Of a stretch of DNA of 64,000 bases, positions 41,805 through 50,600 are shown piece by piece. The position numbers and the translations under genes were made by a program. Every line of letters begins with the position of its first letter. Position 1 is the stretch's first letter. The notes below the pieces were generated by a model, which saw only the letters and a list, made by a program, of their open reading frames with translations, had not been told where the DNA came from and did not search any database. The stretch covers positions 5,411,001 through 5,475,000 of the forward strand of contig LR782234.1 in the NCBI GenBank assembly GCA_902825215.1, given 5' to 3'. The stretch is from Pseudomonas fluorescens. Its GTDB lineage: Bacteria; Pseudomonadota; Gammaproteobacteria; Pseudomonadales; Pseudomonadaceae.

Positions 41805-42617
41805 ATGTGGTCGCTGAGCGCCTGGCGTCGCCGGCGCATCCTGGCAAAGCACCCGATTGCCGACGATGTCTGGCAACGGGTGCGCCATCACCTGAGTTTT
41901 CTTGATGGCCTCAGCGCCGCGCAAGACCAGTGGCTGCGCGAAGCCTGTGTGCTGTTCCTCGAAGACAAACACCTGAGTCCCCTGCCCGGCGTCGAACTGC
42001 ATCAGGAACAACGCCTGTTGCTTGCCGCCCAAGCGCAATTGCCGCTGCTCAACCTCGGCGATTTGAACTGGTATCAGGGCTTTCACGAGATCGTCCTTTA
42101 CCCCGACGACTTCCTCAGCCCGCAACGCCATCGCGACGCCAGCGGCATCGAGCATGAGTGGGACGGCGAGCACAGCGGCGAAGCCTGGCAACAGGGCCCG
42201 GTGATTCTCGCCTGGCCGGGCGTCATGGCCAGCGGTGGCTGGGAAGGCTACAACCTGGTCATTCACGAACTGGCGCACAAACTTGACATGCTCAATGGCG
42301 ATGCCAACGGCCTGCCGCCGCTGCACGCCGACATGCGTGTCAGCGACTGGGCCGAGGTGATGCAGGCGGCCTACGACGATCTCAACCGCCAGCTCGACCA
42401 TGATCCAGACGCCGAAACAGCCATCGATCCATACGCGGCGGAAAACCCGGCGGAGTTCTTTGCGGTCACCAGCGAATACTTTTTCAGCGCCCCGGATCTG
42501 CTGCACGAGGCCTATCCGCAGGTGTACGCGCAGTTGCAGCTTTTCTACCGCCAGGACCCGTTGGGCAGGTTGCGGCAACTTCAGGCCACAGACCCGGTCT
42601 ATCAGGCGCACGAGTAA
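41805..42617 (+). CDS. mtfA: MtfA-type zinc peptidase
   Basis: This 270-residue cytosolic metallopeptidase has the active-site motif NLVIHELAHKLDMLNG with His154, Glu155 and His158, and a downstream Glu in PAEFFAVTSEYFF. MtfA in enterobacteria binds the glucose-PTS regulator Mlc; here the partner is unknown. It is in tandem with DedA (3-base gap), probably one operon. Confidence 0.92.
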   Translation: MWSLSAWRRRRILAKHPIADDVWQRVRHHLSFLDGLSAAQDQWLREACVLFLEDKHLSPLPGVELHQEQRLLLAAQAQLPLLNLGDLNWYQGFHEIVLYPDDFLSPQRHRDASGIEHEWDGEHSGEAWQQGPVILAWPGVMASGGWEGYNLVIHELAHKLDMLNGDANGLPPLHADMRVSDWAEVMQAAYDDLNRQLDHDPDAETAIDPYAAENPAEFFAVTSEYFFSAPDLLHEAYPQVYAQLQLFYRQDPLGRLRQLQATDPVYQAHE

Positions 42618-42662
42618 GCTGTACACGACTTTCGGTCCATGGCGCCGACGGCAGAATATGCC

Positions 42663-42668
42663 TATAAT
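42663..42668 (+). promoter_or_regulatory. possible -10 box of the ppa promoter
   Basis: A perfect TATAAT (42663-42668) lies 62 bases before the ppa ATG in the spacer after mtfA. No good -35 element is present at the expected spacing. Confidence 0.45.
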
Positions 42669-42729
42669 CGCCGCCACTTTTTGGTCAATCCGGCCAAGTG
42701 TTTTTGGTCAACTACGGGGGCAACGCCCA

Positions 42730-43257
42730 ATGAGCTACAGCAAGATTCCGGCTGGCAAAGACCTGCCGAACGACATCTACGTCGCGATCGAGATCCCGGC
42801 CAACCACGCGCCGATCAAATACGAAATCGACAAAGACAGCGATTGCCTGTTCGTTGACCGTTTCATGGCCACCCCAATGTTCTACCCGGCCAACTACGGT
42901 TACATCCCGAACACCCTGGCTGACGACGGTGATCCCCTCGACGTGCTGGTCGTGACTCCTTATCCGGTAGCCCCGGGTTCGGTGATCCGCGCACGTCCGG
43001 TCGGCATCCTGAACATGACCGACGACGGCGGCGGCGATGCCAAAGTCATCGCAGTGCCACACGACAAGCTGTCGCAGCTGTACGTCGACGTGAAGGAATA
43101 CACCGACCTGCCGCCACTGCTGATCCAGCAGATCGAGCACTTCTTTGCGAACTACAAGGATCTCGAAAAAGGCAAATGGGTCAAGATCGAAGGCTGGGCC
43201 GGCGCAGACGCCGCCCGCGAAGCGATCACCAAGTCGGTTGCCGCCTACAAAGGCTAA
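42730..43257 (+). CDS. ppa: inorganic pyrophosphatase
   Basis: This 175-residue family I soluble pyrophosphatase hydrolyses PPi to phosphate and keeps biosynthesis moving. Motifs: YEIDKDSDCLFVDRF, the metal-binding signature DDGDPLDVLV, and VPHDKLSQLY with FFANYKDLEKGKWVKI. The ATG at 42730 is the family start MSYSKIPAGKDLPNDIY. It is followed by a clear terminator. Confidence 0.97.
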   Translation: MSYSKIPAGKDLPNDIYVAIEIPANHAPIKYEIDKDSDCLFVDRFMATPMFYPANYGYIPNTLADDGDPLDVLVVTPYPVAPGSVIRARPVGILNMTDDGGGDAKVIAVPHDKLSQLYVDVKEYTDLPPLLIQQIEHFFANYKDLEKGKWVKIEGWAGADAAREAITKSVAAYKG

Positions 43258-43284
43258 GCGACGGCTCGCTGCGTGATGCTTGAG

Positions 43285-43312
43285 AAAACCCCGGTTGATC
43301 CGGGGTTTTTTA
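43285..43312 (+). terminator. intrinsic terminator of ppa
   Basis: AAAACCCCGG pairs with CCGGGGTTTT around a 5-base loop (TTGAT), followed by TTTAT. It lies about 30 bases past the ppa stop. The A run upstream of the stem makes it possibly bidirectional. Confidence 0.9.
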
Positions 43313-43331
43313 TGCCCGGCCAAAGCTCTCT

Positions 43332-43346
43332 TAAACAAGCTGTTTA
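43332..43346. promoter_or_regulatory. candidate repressor operator 1 (inverted repeat)
   Basis: TAAACA (43332-43337) and TGTTTA (43341-43346) form a 6-bp inverted repeat with a 3-base gap, extended on both sides by AGCTCT-like bases. It lies 134 bases before the S24-type repressor gene. Confidence 0.45.
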
Positions 43347-43435
43347 GAGCGGACTACAGAAAAGTTTTAAGCCGTGTAATTTCCCACAAGTGCGTCTTAC
43401 ATCCCGTCGCAAAATTCAGCCCGATTTTGAACGCG

Positions 43436-43451
43436 CGGTTTATTCAAACCG
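43436..43451. promoter_or_regulatory. candidate repressor operator 2 (inverted repeat)
   Basis: CGGTTT (43436-43441) and AAACCG (43446-43451) form a perfect inverted repeat with a 4-base gap, 29 bases before the repressor ATG. The size and place fit autoregulation by the CI-like protein. Confidence 0.5.
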
Positions 43452-43479
43452 CTCTGGCACGGCCGTAGACTCCGTGTTT

Positions 43480-44223
43480 ATGAGAAAGAACACTAGCGGT
43501 CCAAGATTCAAGGCACTCCTGGAAGCTGCGAACATCTCGACGACGGGTTTCGCAAAGTTCTGGGGCACGGAAGCCCAAAATGTCCACAACTGGTACACCC
43601 GGGGCGTCCCGGCGTATCGCATGGAAGAAGTCTCACGCCTGCTGTCCGTCAACAGCGAATGGCTGAAAACCGGCGAAGGCACCAAGGAATCCCCCAACCT
43701 CAGCCCACCGGCCAGCAATGGCGATACTTTCGACGCCAACGACCCCCATGGCAGCTACCGGTTCATCAACCCCAACGACCTCGAACTGGTATTCCTCAAG
43801 GAAACGCCGCTCGACAGCAGCGACAAGACCCACGTCATCCAGGACCCGGACCTGTCCATCCGCCTGCTGCGCGCCCACCTCGACCAGCTCGAAGTACGTC
43901 CCGACGACGCCATCTGCGCCCACATGATCGGCAACAGCATGGCCGACCGCATCGAAGACGGCTCCATCGTCGCCATCGACCGCAGCCTCACCCAGGTCGT
44001 CGACGGCGAAATCTACGCCATCGAACACGACGGCATGCTGCGCATCAAATACCTGCATCGCATGCCCGGCAACGGCCTGCGCCTGCGCAGCCACAACAGC
44101 GCCGAATACCCCGACGAGGTCTTCCGCCCGGCACAGATCGAGGAGCAAAGGATTCACATATTGGGCTGGGTGTTCTGGTGGTCGACGGTGAGCAAACGCC
44201 GGCCGGTGGTGCCGTTTCTTTGA
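43480..44223 (+). CDS. CI/PrtR-like transcriptional repressor (XRE HTH plus S24 peptidase)
   Basis: The 247-residue protein has an N-terminal helix-turn-helix (FKALLEAANISTTGFAKFWG; NVHNWYTRGVPAYR). A C-terminal LexA-like self-cleavage domain shows Ser153 (HMIGNSMADRIEDGS) and Lys190 (MLRIKYL) as the catalytic dyad. Such repressors are inactivated by RecA during DNA damage and often control pyocin or prophage genes. No phage or pyocin genes are next to it, so its targets lie elsewhere or have been lost. Two palindromes lie upstream. The start ATG at 43480 gives the expected HTH position. Confidence 0.85.
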   Translation: MRKNTSGPRFKALLEAANISTTGFAKFWGTEAQNVHNWYTRGVPAYRMEEVSRLLSVNSEWLKTGEGTKESPNLSPPASNGDTFDANDPHGSYRFINPNDLELVFLKETPLDSSDKTHVIQDPDLSIRLLRAHLDQLEVRPDDAICAHMIGNSMADRIEDGSIVAIDRSLTQVVDGEIYAIEHDGMLRIKYLHRMPGNGLRLRSHNSAEYPDEVFRPAQIEEQRIHILGWVFWWSTVSKRRPVVPFL

Positions 44224-44248
44224 TATGAGGGCCTGCATAGCCCCCTGT

Positions 44249-44272
44249 AGGCGTGAGCCTGCTCGCGATGAG
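44249..44272. repeat. single REP sequence
   Basis: A lone copy of the type AGGCGTGAGCCTGCTCGCG without an inverted partner. It is similar to the right half of the REPINs at 931, 30011 and 36451. Confidence 0.65.
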
Positions 44273-44523
44273 GCCCTGATATTCGGTACAAATCCAGAAT
44301 TTGTTCGGCTGTAGTGCTCTAAACCGCACTTCAAGCTGGGAATCCCAAGCAAAACTCAGTATCCTGCGCCCCACATTTGCGCATCGACCCGCTCCCGCGG
44401 CTCAGATGACGCCCGACGTGGCAGACCAACGTCTGACCAAGTCCCACAGCCGGACGCAAGATCCGGATGTACGTTTTGAAGGCTGGCGCGGCTTACCAAA
44501 AATAAGCCAAGCCAGTCCCCGAG

Positions 44524-44547
44524 AAGCCGGCCACAAGCCGGCTTTTT
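44524..44547 (+). terminator. hairpin overlapping the left island junction
   Basis: AAGCCGG (44525-44531) pairs with CCGGCTT around a short loop and is followed by TTTAA. The right arm is part of the 24-bp direct repeat, so integration seems to have targeted a terminator. Confidence 0.6.
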
Positions 44548-44554
44548 AATGCCT
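44531..44554 (+). repeat. left attachment-type direct repeat (attL)
   Basis: The 24-bp sequence starting CCACAAGCCGGCTTTTTAAT recurs exactly at 53936-53959 in the same orientation. Together with an integrase fragment just inside, it marks the ends of a 9.4-kb integrated island. Confidence 0.85.
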
Positions 44555-44667
44555 TTTTGAAAGCCACCCTCATCTACTAACTATCGCGACATCCTTGCTA
44601 GATCAAGGGTTTCAGCCTCCTTTTGTTCCTGTGACTTCCGTTTTTATCCGAGGCGTTCCACGCGAAA

Positions 44668-44691
44668 GTGGGGGAACAAGTGGGGGAACAG
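44668..44691 (+). repeat. tandem 12-bp repeats (candidate integrase arm sites)
   Basis: Two copies of GTGGGGGAACA(A/G) lie head to tail at 44668-44679 and 44680-44691, just before the integrase fragment. A related pair (GTGGGGA and TGGGGGAAC) lies at 53852-53873 beside the right junction. Confidence 0.65.
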
Positions 44692-44703
44692 AGGGCGAAA
44701 AAA

Positions 44704-44970
44704 ATGAGCAAACAGACCGTCAATCAAATCAAGAATTTAGTAGTGGCCGGGACGTACGAAGACGGTGATGGGCTTCGCCTTTTCGTGAAACCCTCAGGAC
44801 GAAAAACATGGGTACTCCACTTTCAACTGAACGGCAAACGCAGGGAGATGGTTCTGGGGAACTACCCTAAGCTCGACCTGAAAAAAGCCCGCGCAGCCGC
44901 CTATGAAAATAAAGGCCAGATACTCAATGACACTGATCCATTCGCGAAACGACGCGATTATGGACAGTGA
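44704..44970 (+). pseudogene. N-terminal fragment of a tyrosine integrase (DUF4102 arm-binding domain)
   Basis: The 88-residue frame begins MSKQTVNQIKNLVVAG and has YEDGDGLRLFVKPSGRK, WVLHFQLNGKRREMVLG and YPKLDLKKARAAAYE. This is the arm-binding N-terminal domain of P4-type integrases. The core-binding and catalytic domains (about 300 more residues with the R-H-R-Y residues) are absent. It lies just inside the left direct repeat, where the integrase of such islands sits, so the island can no longer excise by itself. Confidence 0.9.
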
Positions 44971-45073
44971 CGATGCCCACCAGAACCAGATGATGCAACT
45001 GCTCTCTGACCCTGCTAAGGCCAGTAAATTTGCCAGAGTGGTTTTCGATTTACTTAAGCTGGCAGACCAATAA
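44960..45073 (+). CDS. tiny open frame after the integrase stump (37 residues)
   Basis: It starts inside the integrase fragment and encodes DAHQNQMMQLLSDPAKAS plus KFARVVFDLLKLADQ. The composition is protein-like, so it may be the residual C-terminus of a lost gene brought next to the integrase stump by deletion. It has no ribosome site. A strong hairpin follows its stop. Confidence 0.3.
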   Translation: MDSDDAHQNQMMQLLSDPAKASKFARVVFDLLKLADQ

Positions 45074-45079
45074 TCGCAT

Positions 45080-45098
45080 GTCCCACCGCAGGTGGGAC
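45080..45098 (+). terminator. intrinsic terminator after the integrase stump
   Basis: GTCCCACC (45080-45087) pairs with GGTGGGAC (45091-45098) around a 3-base loop, followed by TTTCT. Confidence 0.75.
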
Positions 45099-45148
45099 TT
45101 TCTCCAGACTAGAAAAGAGACACTTACCTTAGGTGCTACTGAACAAGC

Positions 45149-45175
45149 AATTGGGCAGCAGGCTGCTGCCCAATT
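45149..45175 (-). terminator. terminator of the island's minus-strand genes
   Basis: A perfect 12-bp stem, AATTGGGCAGCA and TGCTGCCCAATT, with a 3-base loop, lies 3 bases past the stop of the NucS-like gene. The T run is short. Confidence 0.6.
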
Positions 45176-45177
45176 TA

Positions 45178-46299
45178 TCAACTGCCAGGAACGCTCGCGA
45201 CCTCAGTAGCTGCCATTTCATCGAAACTCGGAAATCGCTGCTTTAATCGCTCAATCGTCCACCGCCACTTCGGCGTAGTCGGACGGCAAACCGTATTCTG
45301 ATTCCCAAACATCCCAATCTCTCGTACTGCCTGGCTCACAGGCACGCTTTGCAGCCATTGGATCGGAACAAAATAGTCGCAGCGCTCCGGATCGTCAGCA
45401 AATTCTGCATGATAGTTGGCGCGCGTTGCGACCTCTAGCACCGGCCGCTCCTCGCCGTCTTGCATCACTGTGAACTCGTTCGCAGGTGTGGACGTGCCAA
45501 GAACGCGTCCTACGCCGACATAGCCTTGCTGCGGAATGTTTACCCAGATCCGATCTCCCGGAGACAGGAGCTGCAGGGTCTTGCTGTACCACGCGCCTCC
45601 ACCGCCGGAAATAAAACCGAACTCCACAGCATCGGCCCATGAGCGCGAGGCAGAATCGCCGAACGAACAGTAGAACTCGCCATTCCAAGGCTCGCTATGC
45701 CCTTCGCTCGTCGACGCGGCGTTCACTTGAGTCTGAACAGGATCGAGTAACCAGGATCGACTCAGTAGCTGTTGATCGCCAACCTGGAAAATTTGAAAAC
45801 AGAGCACGTTGATAGGAATATCTCGCTTGCTGAGGTACTCAACGATTCGCTCGCTGCTGACATCCAACTCCGTGGCGACGATGATCAGTTGGTGGCTTTT
45901 ATTCAAATCATCGTCGTCTAGCACACGACCAAAGCGCGCTAAAAAATCTGCATACAAGCTGCTTCCGGGGCGGAACCGTTGGTAAATCGCCGCGATTTCG
46001 TTCTCACGCAGACTCTCGACCCACACGGCGTAATCGAGGGTCTGAGCAACGACTTCACGGGGCGTGCGGTCTCGTTTGAGCTCAATTAGTACCAGATTTC
46101 CATCAGGAGCAATGGCCAATAGATCAATGCGCCCTCCCATACCAGTGCTTTCTTGCCTACCTATCAGCATCCACTCATCCGAGAGAATGCTTGGGGAGCT
46201 GATGATCATTTCTTCCAGTAGCTGCTCACTGGCCAATCGGCTTTGGCGAAGCTTATTGGGTGTAAGACCGACGGTCCAGACGTCCGTTTTGATAGGCAA
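45178..46299 (-). CDS. NucS/DUF91-like PD-(D/E)XK nuclease-domain protein
   Basis: The 373-residue protein has an N-terminal nuclease-like fold. GGRIDLLAIAPDGNLVLIELKR carries Asp59, Glu73 and Lys75 of a PD-(D/E)XK site, followed by EVVAQTLDYAVWVE. The C-terminal half (about 250-330) has GDRIWVNIPQQGYVGVGRVLG, which looks like a small beta-barrel nucleic-acid-binding domain. Full NucS is a mismatch endonuclease in archaea and actinobacteria, but this is a distant relative. It is the last gene of the island's minus-strand block and is likely part of a defence module. Function is inferred. Confidence 0.75.
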   Translation of the reverse strand: MPIKTDVWTVGLTPNKLRQSRLASEQLLEEMIISSPSILSDEWMLIGRQESTGMGGRIDLLAIAPDGNLVLIELKRDRTPREVVAQTLDYAVWVESLRENEIAAIYQRFRPGSSLYADFLARFGRVLDDDDLNKSHQLIIVATELDVSSERIVEYLSKRDIPINVLCFQIFQVGDQQLLSRSWLLDPVQTQVNAASTSEGHSEPWNGEFYCSFGDSASRSWADAVEFGFISGGGGAWYSKTLQLLSPGDRIWVNIPQQGYVGVGRVLGTSTPANEFTVMQDGEERPVLEVATRANYHAEFADDPERCDYFVPIQWLQSVPVSQAVREIGMFGNQNTVCRPTTPKWRWTIERLKQRFPSFDEMAATEVASVPGS

Positions 46300-46467
46300 G
46301 CTGTGAGTCCTTGATGAAATTTTTTATGATAAAACTGGATTTCGCCGTCGAAACTCCGACCACGCAACAATTGCTGGTAGATGCTGAATTAGTTAGCGAG
46401 CTACTGACAAAATCAACATTCCATACATGCGTTAAACTCGGGTACGAATACGAGGAACTAGGTTGCC

Positions 46468-47556
46468 TCAGCTTACTCGCTCAGAAGGCATAACCCGTGC
46501 AAGGTCGAGAATCGCCTTGGCAAAAGCCTCTCCCACACCATTTCGCGAGATTTGTACGACCTCATTCAGACCCGTGGTGCTAGACAACTTCAATTCATCG
46601 TAAAGACAAACAGGGAGTTCACGATTGTTTTTGAATCTACGATCAGGGCCGCCCTGCTTGTTAACAAATTGCCACGTCCTGTCGACTACTGTGGCATCCT
46701 TGGGAAGCGAAGCACTTTCAATAAACCGCTTCGCATTGACCTGCAACTGCAGCTCTCGATAGCTAACCGCGCCCACACTTTTCTCGTCATAAATCAATAC
46801 ACGATCAGGGAAGAAATGCAGCGTTTGGCGCCCAACAACCATGGAGATGGTTTCTATATTGGTTTTTACATAAGGTGGTGAAGACCGAGCAATAGTCGTT
46901 TTTTTCCGACGTACAAGATTGCTCGCACCAGCGTGATACTTACGATCATGAACGGCGGCTTCGGCCTCGATATGCCAGGCCGCATCTGCTGCCGAAACCT
47001 GCTGGCCACTGCTGTGCAGTGATTCGTAAGCTTCTTCCATCTCGGCGTCAAAATCGTAAAACAGTACAACCGTTTTAGCCATCGTATCGCGTACTGCAGA
47101 GGCAATTGTTAGGACTGAACCGAGGATAAGCGCACCCCACATAGTCCCAATGGACCAACCGTTACGCAGGCCAAGAAATACTACGAGAATTCCTAGGACA
47201 CCAACCCATGGCCAAAGCCGCCATCTTGCCTGCTTCGCATTCATTTCATCGAGCAAATCACGTGAGGATGAATCCACGATTTGCGAAGCATCCGCGGACT
47301 CGATCTCGACTAAAGGGGCGTGAGTGCCCTCAGGTATTACCGTAGTTTCAACGTGAGGCAAAAAAGGCGGCTTATCGTTGGTCCTTGGTACGGTAGCCCG
47401 GTAGTACAGGCCTCCCCGCCCCATATGAACGTAATTGCCTCGAGGTCCGGTCCCGATGCGTAGGCCTTTCAATCCCACCGAAACGCCCACACCCTGCTGG
47501 GACAGATTGAAACGAAACAGCCCTACTCTGACGCTCTTACGAATATAGAATCCCAT
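46468..47556 (-). CDS. DUF4236 domain membrane protein
   Basis: The 362-residue protein begins MGFYIRKSVRVGLFRFNLS and GVGVSVGLKGLRIGTGPRG, the DUF4236 signature. Two membrane segments follow (about 115-155: WRLWPWVGVLGILVVFLGL; MWGALILGSVLTIASAV), then a cytosolic region with VVGRQTLHFFPDRVLIYD and YRELQLQVNAKRF. DUF4236 proteins occur in mobile and defence islands, but their task is not known. The gene sits between the helicase and the nuclease on the same strand. Confidence 0.85.
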   Translation of the reverse strand: MGFYIRKSVRVGLFRFNLSQQGVGVSVGLKGLRIGTGPRGNYVHMGRGGLYYRATVPRTNDKPPFLPHVETTVIPEGTHAPLVEIESADASQIVDSSSRDLLDEMNAKQARWRLWPWVGVLGILVVFLGLRNGWSIGTMWGALILGSVLTIASAVRDTMAKTVVLFYDFDAEMEEAYESLHSSGQQVSAADAAWHIEAEAAVHDRKYHAGASNLVRRKKTTIARSSPPYVKTNIETISMVVGRQTLHFFPDRVLIYDEKSVGAVSYRELQLQVNAKRFIESASLPKDATVVDRTWQFVNKQGGPDRRFKNNRELPVCLYDELKLSSTTGLNEVVQISRNGVGEAFAKAILDLARVMPSERVS

Positions 47557-47601
47557 TAACATTCCTTGATACAGCTTGAACGTCCACTGTTAGGTGCTGA
47601 C

Positions 47602-50600
47602 TCACTGCTCGCCAATCACAAGCAATACATCGTCGATATACCGCCCTTCCGCACCATGGGTACCATTACGCAAATACCCAGGAATCATCTGCTGAAATTC
47701 GATACGGTCTGCAGGAAGAAACTCAAGCAATGCTTCCAACATCGCTGGCCTCAATAGCCGCTGGTTAACAGGAACCTCTGGCAAATTCGGCCGGATCACA
47801 TTCTCTTCAAGCCAGACCAACTTCTCTCGCAGGCTGTAGTTACCCTCAAGGGTAATACGCTCGGCGTGCTCGCTCTGCTCATCTGCCACTTGCTGGATCG
47901 AAATCTCTTCAGATTCCGTAATCCGCCCCTCGACCTCTGCAGCTGGCTCGGTTCGCAACCGCGCAAGCTCCTGAAGGATGGGTTCGATTTGCACACGGGC
48001 ATTACGGAACCAGTCCACCGACCAAATGCGGCGAATATTCCAGCCCAATTGCTCCAACACGCTTTGACGCAGACGATCACGGTCACGCGCGGACTTGGCC
48101 GAATGATATGCCGCACCGTCGCATTCAATCCCCATCAGGTAGCGACCAGGCTGCCCTGGATCGCGTACCGCCAGATCAATGAAGAAACCAGCAACACCAA
48201 CCTGGGGCTCGCATTGATAGCCATGACGAGACAGCATCTCAATGACAGCCACTTCGAAATCACTGTCGGGAGCACGTTCAGACTCTTTGATGTGCGGCAT
48301 GCGGCCGGACTCAGCGAAATGCAGAAAATCACGCAGTGCCTGCACGCCTCTGCTGGAAGTACCGGTCACCACTACATCGGTCGAGCTAAACGAGGAGAAT
48401 ACCTGCATGCGCTTCTTGGAGCGGGTATACAGCACGTTCAAACGTCGCCATCCGCTGGCACCGTTAATCGGGCCAAAACGCTGAGGGACGGTACCGCCTA
48501 CCTCCATAGGGCCGTAGGTGCCGGAGATGTAAATAACATCTCGCTCATCACCCTGGACGTTTTCCAGGTTCTTGATAAACAGTGGCTCATGCTGACTTTG
48601 ATTACGGTCCAATGCGACTTGCAGTTGCGGGCTTTGTTTGGCCAGATGCTCAAGCATCCGCTCGATTTGATCAGCCTGTTTGACGTTCATGGCCACCACA
48701 CCTAGCGACTCATCAGGGCGGTGAATAACGTGGTGCTCGATGGCTTTGGCGACAACCTCGGCCTCTTCGATATTGCGTTGCTCGACAAACCGCCCGCGAG
48801 GCACTCTGACAAACTTGACGCCAAATTCGGTTGATTCACGGTGCGGTGATGGGTACACCACCAAATTGCTTTCATAGAAGGCTTTGTTGGAGAAAGCAAT
48901 CAGGCTCTCGTGACGGGAACGGTAGTGCCAACGTAGACGTCGCAGCTTGAACAGCGGCATGGCTGCTTCCAAAATGCTTTCCGAGTCCTCGGCCAATGAT
49001 GCATCTGTTTCATCGGTATCCGAATCGCCACCATTGCGGGAAAAGAAGTTCGTCGGTGGCAGCTGTTTCGGGTCACCCACGACCACTAGCTGTTTACCTC
49101 GGGCGATGCTACCCAATGCTTCCTCCGGGCGCATTTGAGAGGCTTCATCCATGACAACCAAATCGAACTCGACGTGCCCAGCTGGTAAATATTGAGCAAC
49201 GGCCATTGGCGACATCATGAAGCAGGGTTTGAGGCCTTGTAGCGCTTCAGCTGCACGGTTCATCAGGCTGCGGATCGGAACATGCCGTGTCTTTTTCTCG
49301 GCCTCGCGCTGCAGCAAAGCCAGTTGCGTAAAGTCTCTGACCGCTCCATGACTATTTCCGACAGGAATATTGTTCTGACTAATACGTGAAGAAACCTGCT
49401 CACGTTGAAGATGCTTGAGCTGCTCATCGATATCAGCGAACCGAGCGCGGATGGCCTCCTGTTCTTTGCCCGAAAACTGACCCAGAGAGGGGTCAAGCTC
49501 AAGGATTTTCAATGCCCAGCTGTCAAGAAGCCCGAGCATACAGGCATCAATGCAACGCTCAGAAACCAGCTTTTGCGTCTCGATTGCTTCGACGACGCTC
49601 TCAAACCCTAACTCGACCAGGTGCAAACGCAAGCGGCGGTACTCGAACCAATGGTCGAGCAGATCGGGGTTCTGAGCGGCCCAGGACAGACGACTGGCCA
49701 TGGGCTCGAAATCTGCTTTCTCAATGGACTGCCACCACTGATCAGCAATAATCGCAGCGCTTTGGAAAAACGCTTCCAGTGCCTGCTCCCAGATATCTAC
49801 AGTTTGCGCGAGCGCTGTACCTTGTTGATGCCAATGGAGTATCAGCTCCTCGGCTTCCTTTGGTGTGCACGCAGTCAACTGCGGAACGAGAATATCCCGA
49901 ATCGGCAATGCCAAAATGGGCTGAACGAAGGCAACTGTATGCCGCCAGGTCGTCAAGCGAGGTCGAGCCGCTGAAAGGTTGTCTACCCGAGGGAGCTCTT
50001 CACCTAGCAAGCAGGTTTGTAGCACTGCGTCGCTTTGCAGTGCCGCCGAGCGGGCCTGCCAACTTTCCACGGCCTGAATCAACTGCAGCAGTTGCCCCAT
50101 TGTGGGCTTCTCTTCGCTGACTACGGGTAATAAAGAGCGTAGAGGGGTTCCGATATCCTTGATAAGGCGAACATACAGTCCCTGTGGAGCGAGCAAGTCC
50201 TCCGAACGCAAATCATGACTGTCAAAAGGCAACAGCTCTTCCAGGTCCAGCCGATGATCCAGAACATCCATCAGGTAGGTTTCGAGTTCCGCGCTATCGC
50301 CCGAAACACTCGCCAGTAGTTCCCCTTCGACCTTAAGCAGGTACTCAGCAACCCATACCTTTGCACCGAATCCACGTCCGCATTCAGCCCGCAAGAGCTT
50401 GTACCAACCCCGCAAGCGCTTGAGTGCGTCGATCGGAGTATCAAGTCCTTGGAAATGCTCACCCAGCTTTTCGGTGAACGCTTTGTTTTCATTCAGTTGA
50501 CTGTGCTTTTTCAAATAGGCAATGACATCAGGCAAGACCACCAGAAGCTGGTTCAGCTTGAGCCCTGGTCGCGCCATGGCCAAGATTTCGGCTTTAGCAG

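Larger units (their letters stand above)
44224..44703. other. 480-base spacer containing the island's left junction
   Basis: No convincing gene lies here. It holds a lone REP (44249-44272), an AAGCCGG/CCGGCTT hairpin with a T run (44524-44547) and the left 24-bp direct repeat (44531-44554). The 12-bp tandem GTGGGGGAACA repeats (44668-44691) precede the integrase fragment. A small open frame, 44407-44549, ends in the hairpin but has no support beyond being open. Confidence 0.6.

Noticed and set aside
44407..44549. A 47-codon open frame ending in the left-junction hairpin
   Set aside because: It has no ribosome site, no recognisable motif, and its last codons are the hairpin itself.
44280..44560. 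A tRNA or tmRNA gene as the integration target
   Set aside because: I looked for an acceptor stem, a TTCGA loop and CCA at both ends of the island and found none.
46311..46493. A 60-codon plus-strand open frame between the NucS-like and DUF4236 genes
   Set aside because: It lacks a ribosome site and overlaps the end of the DUF4236 gene. Composition gives no support.
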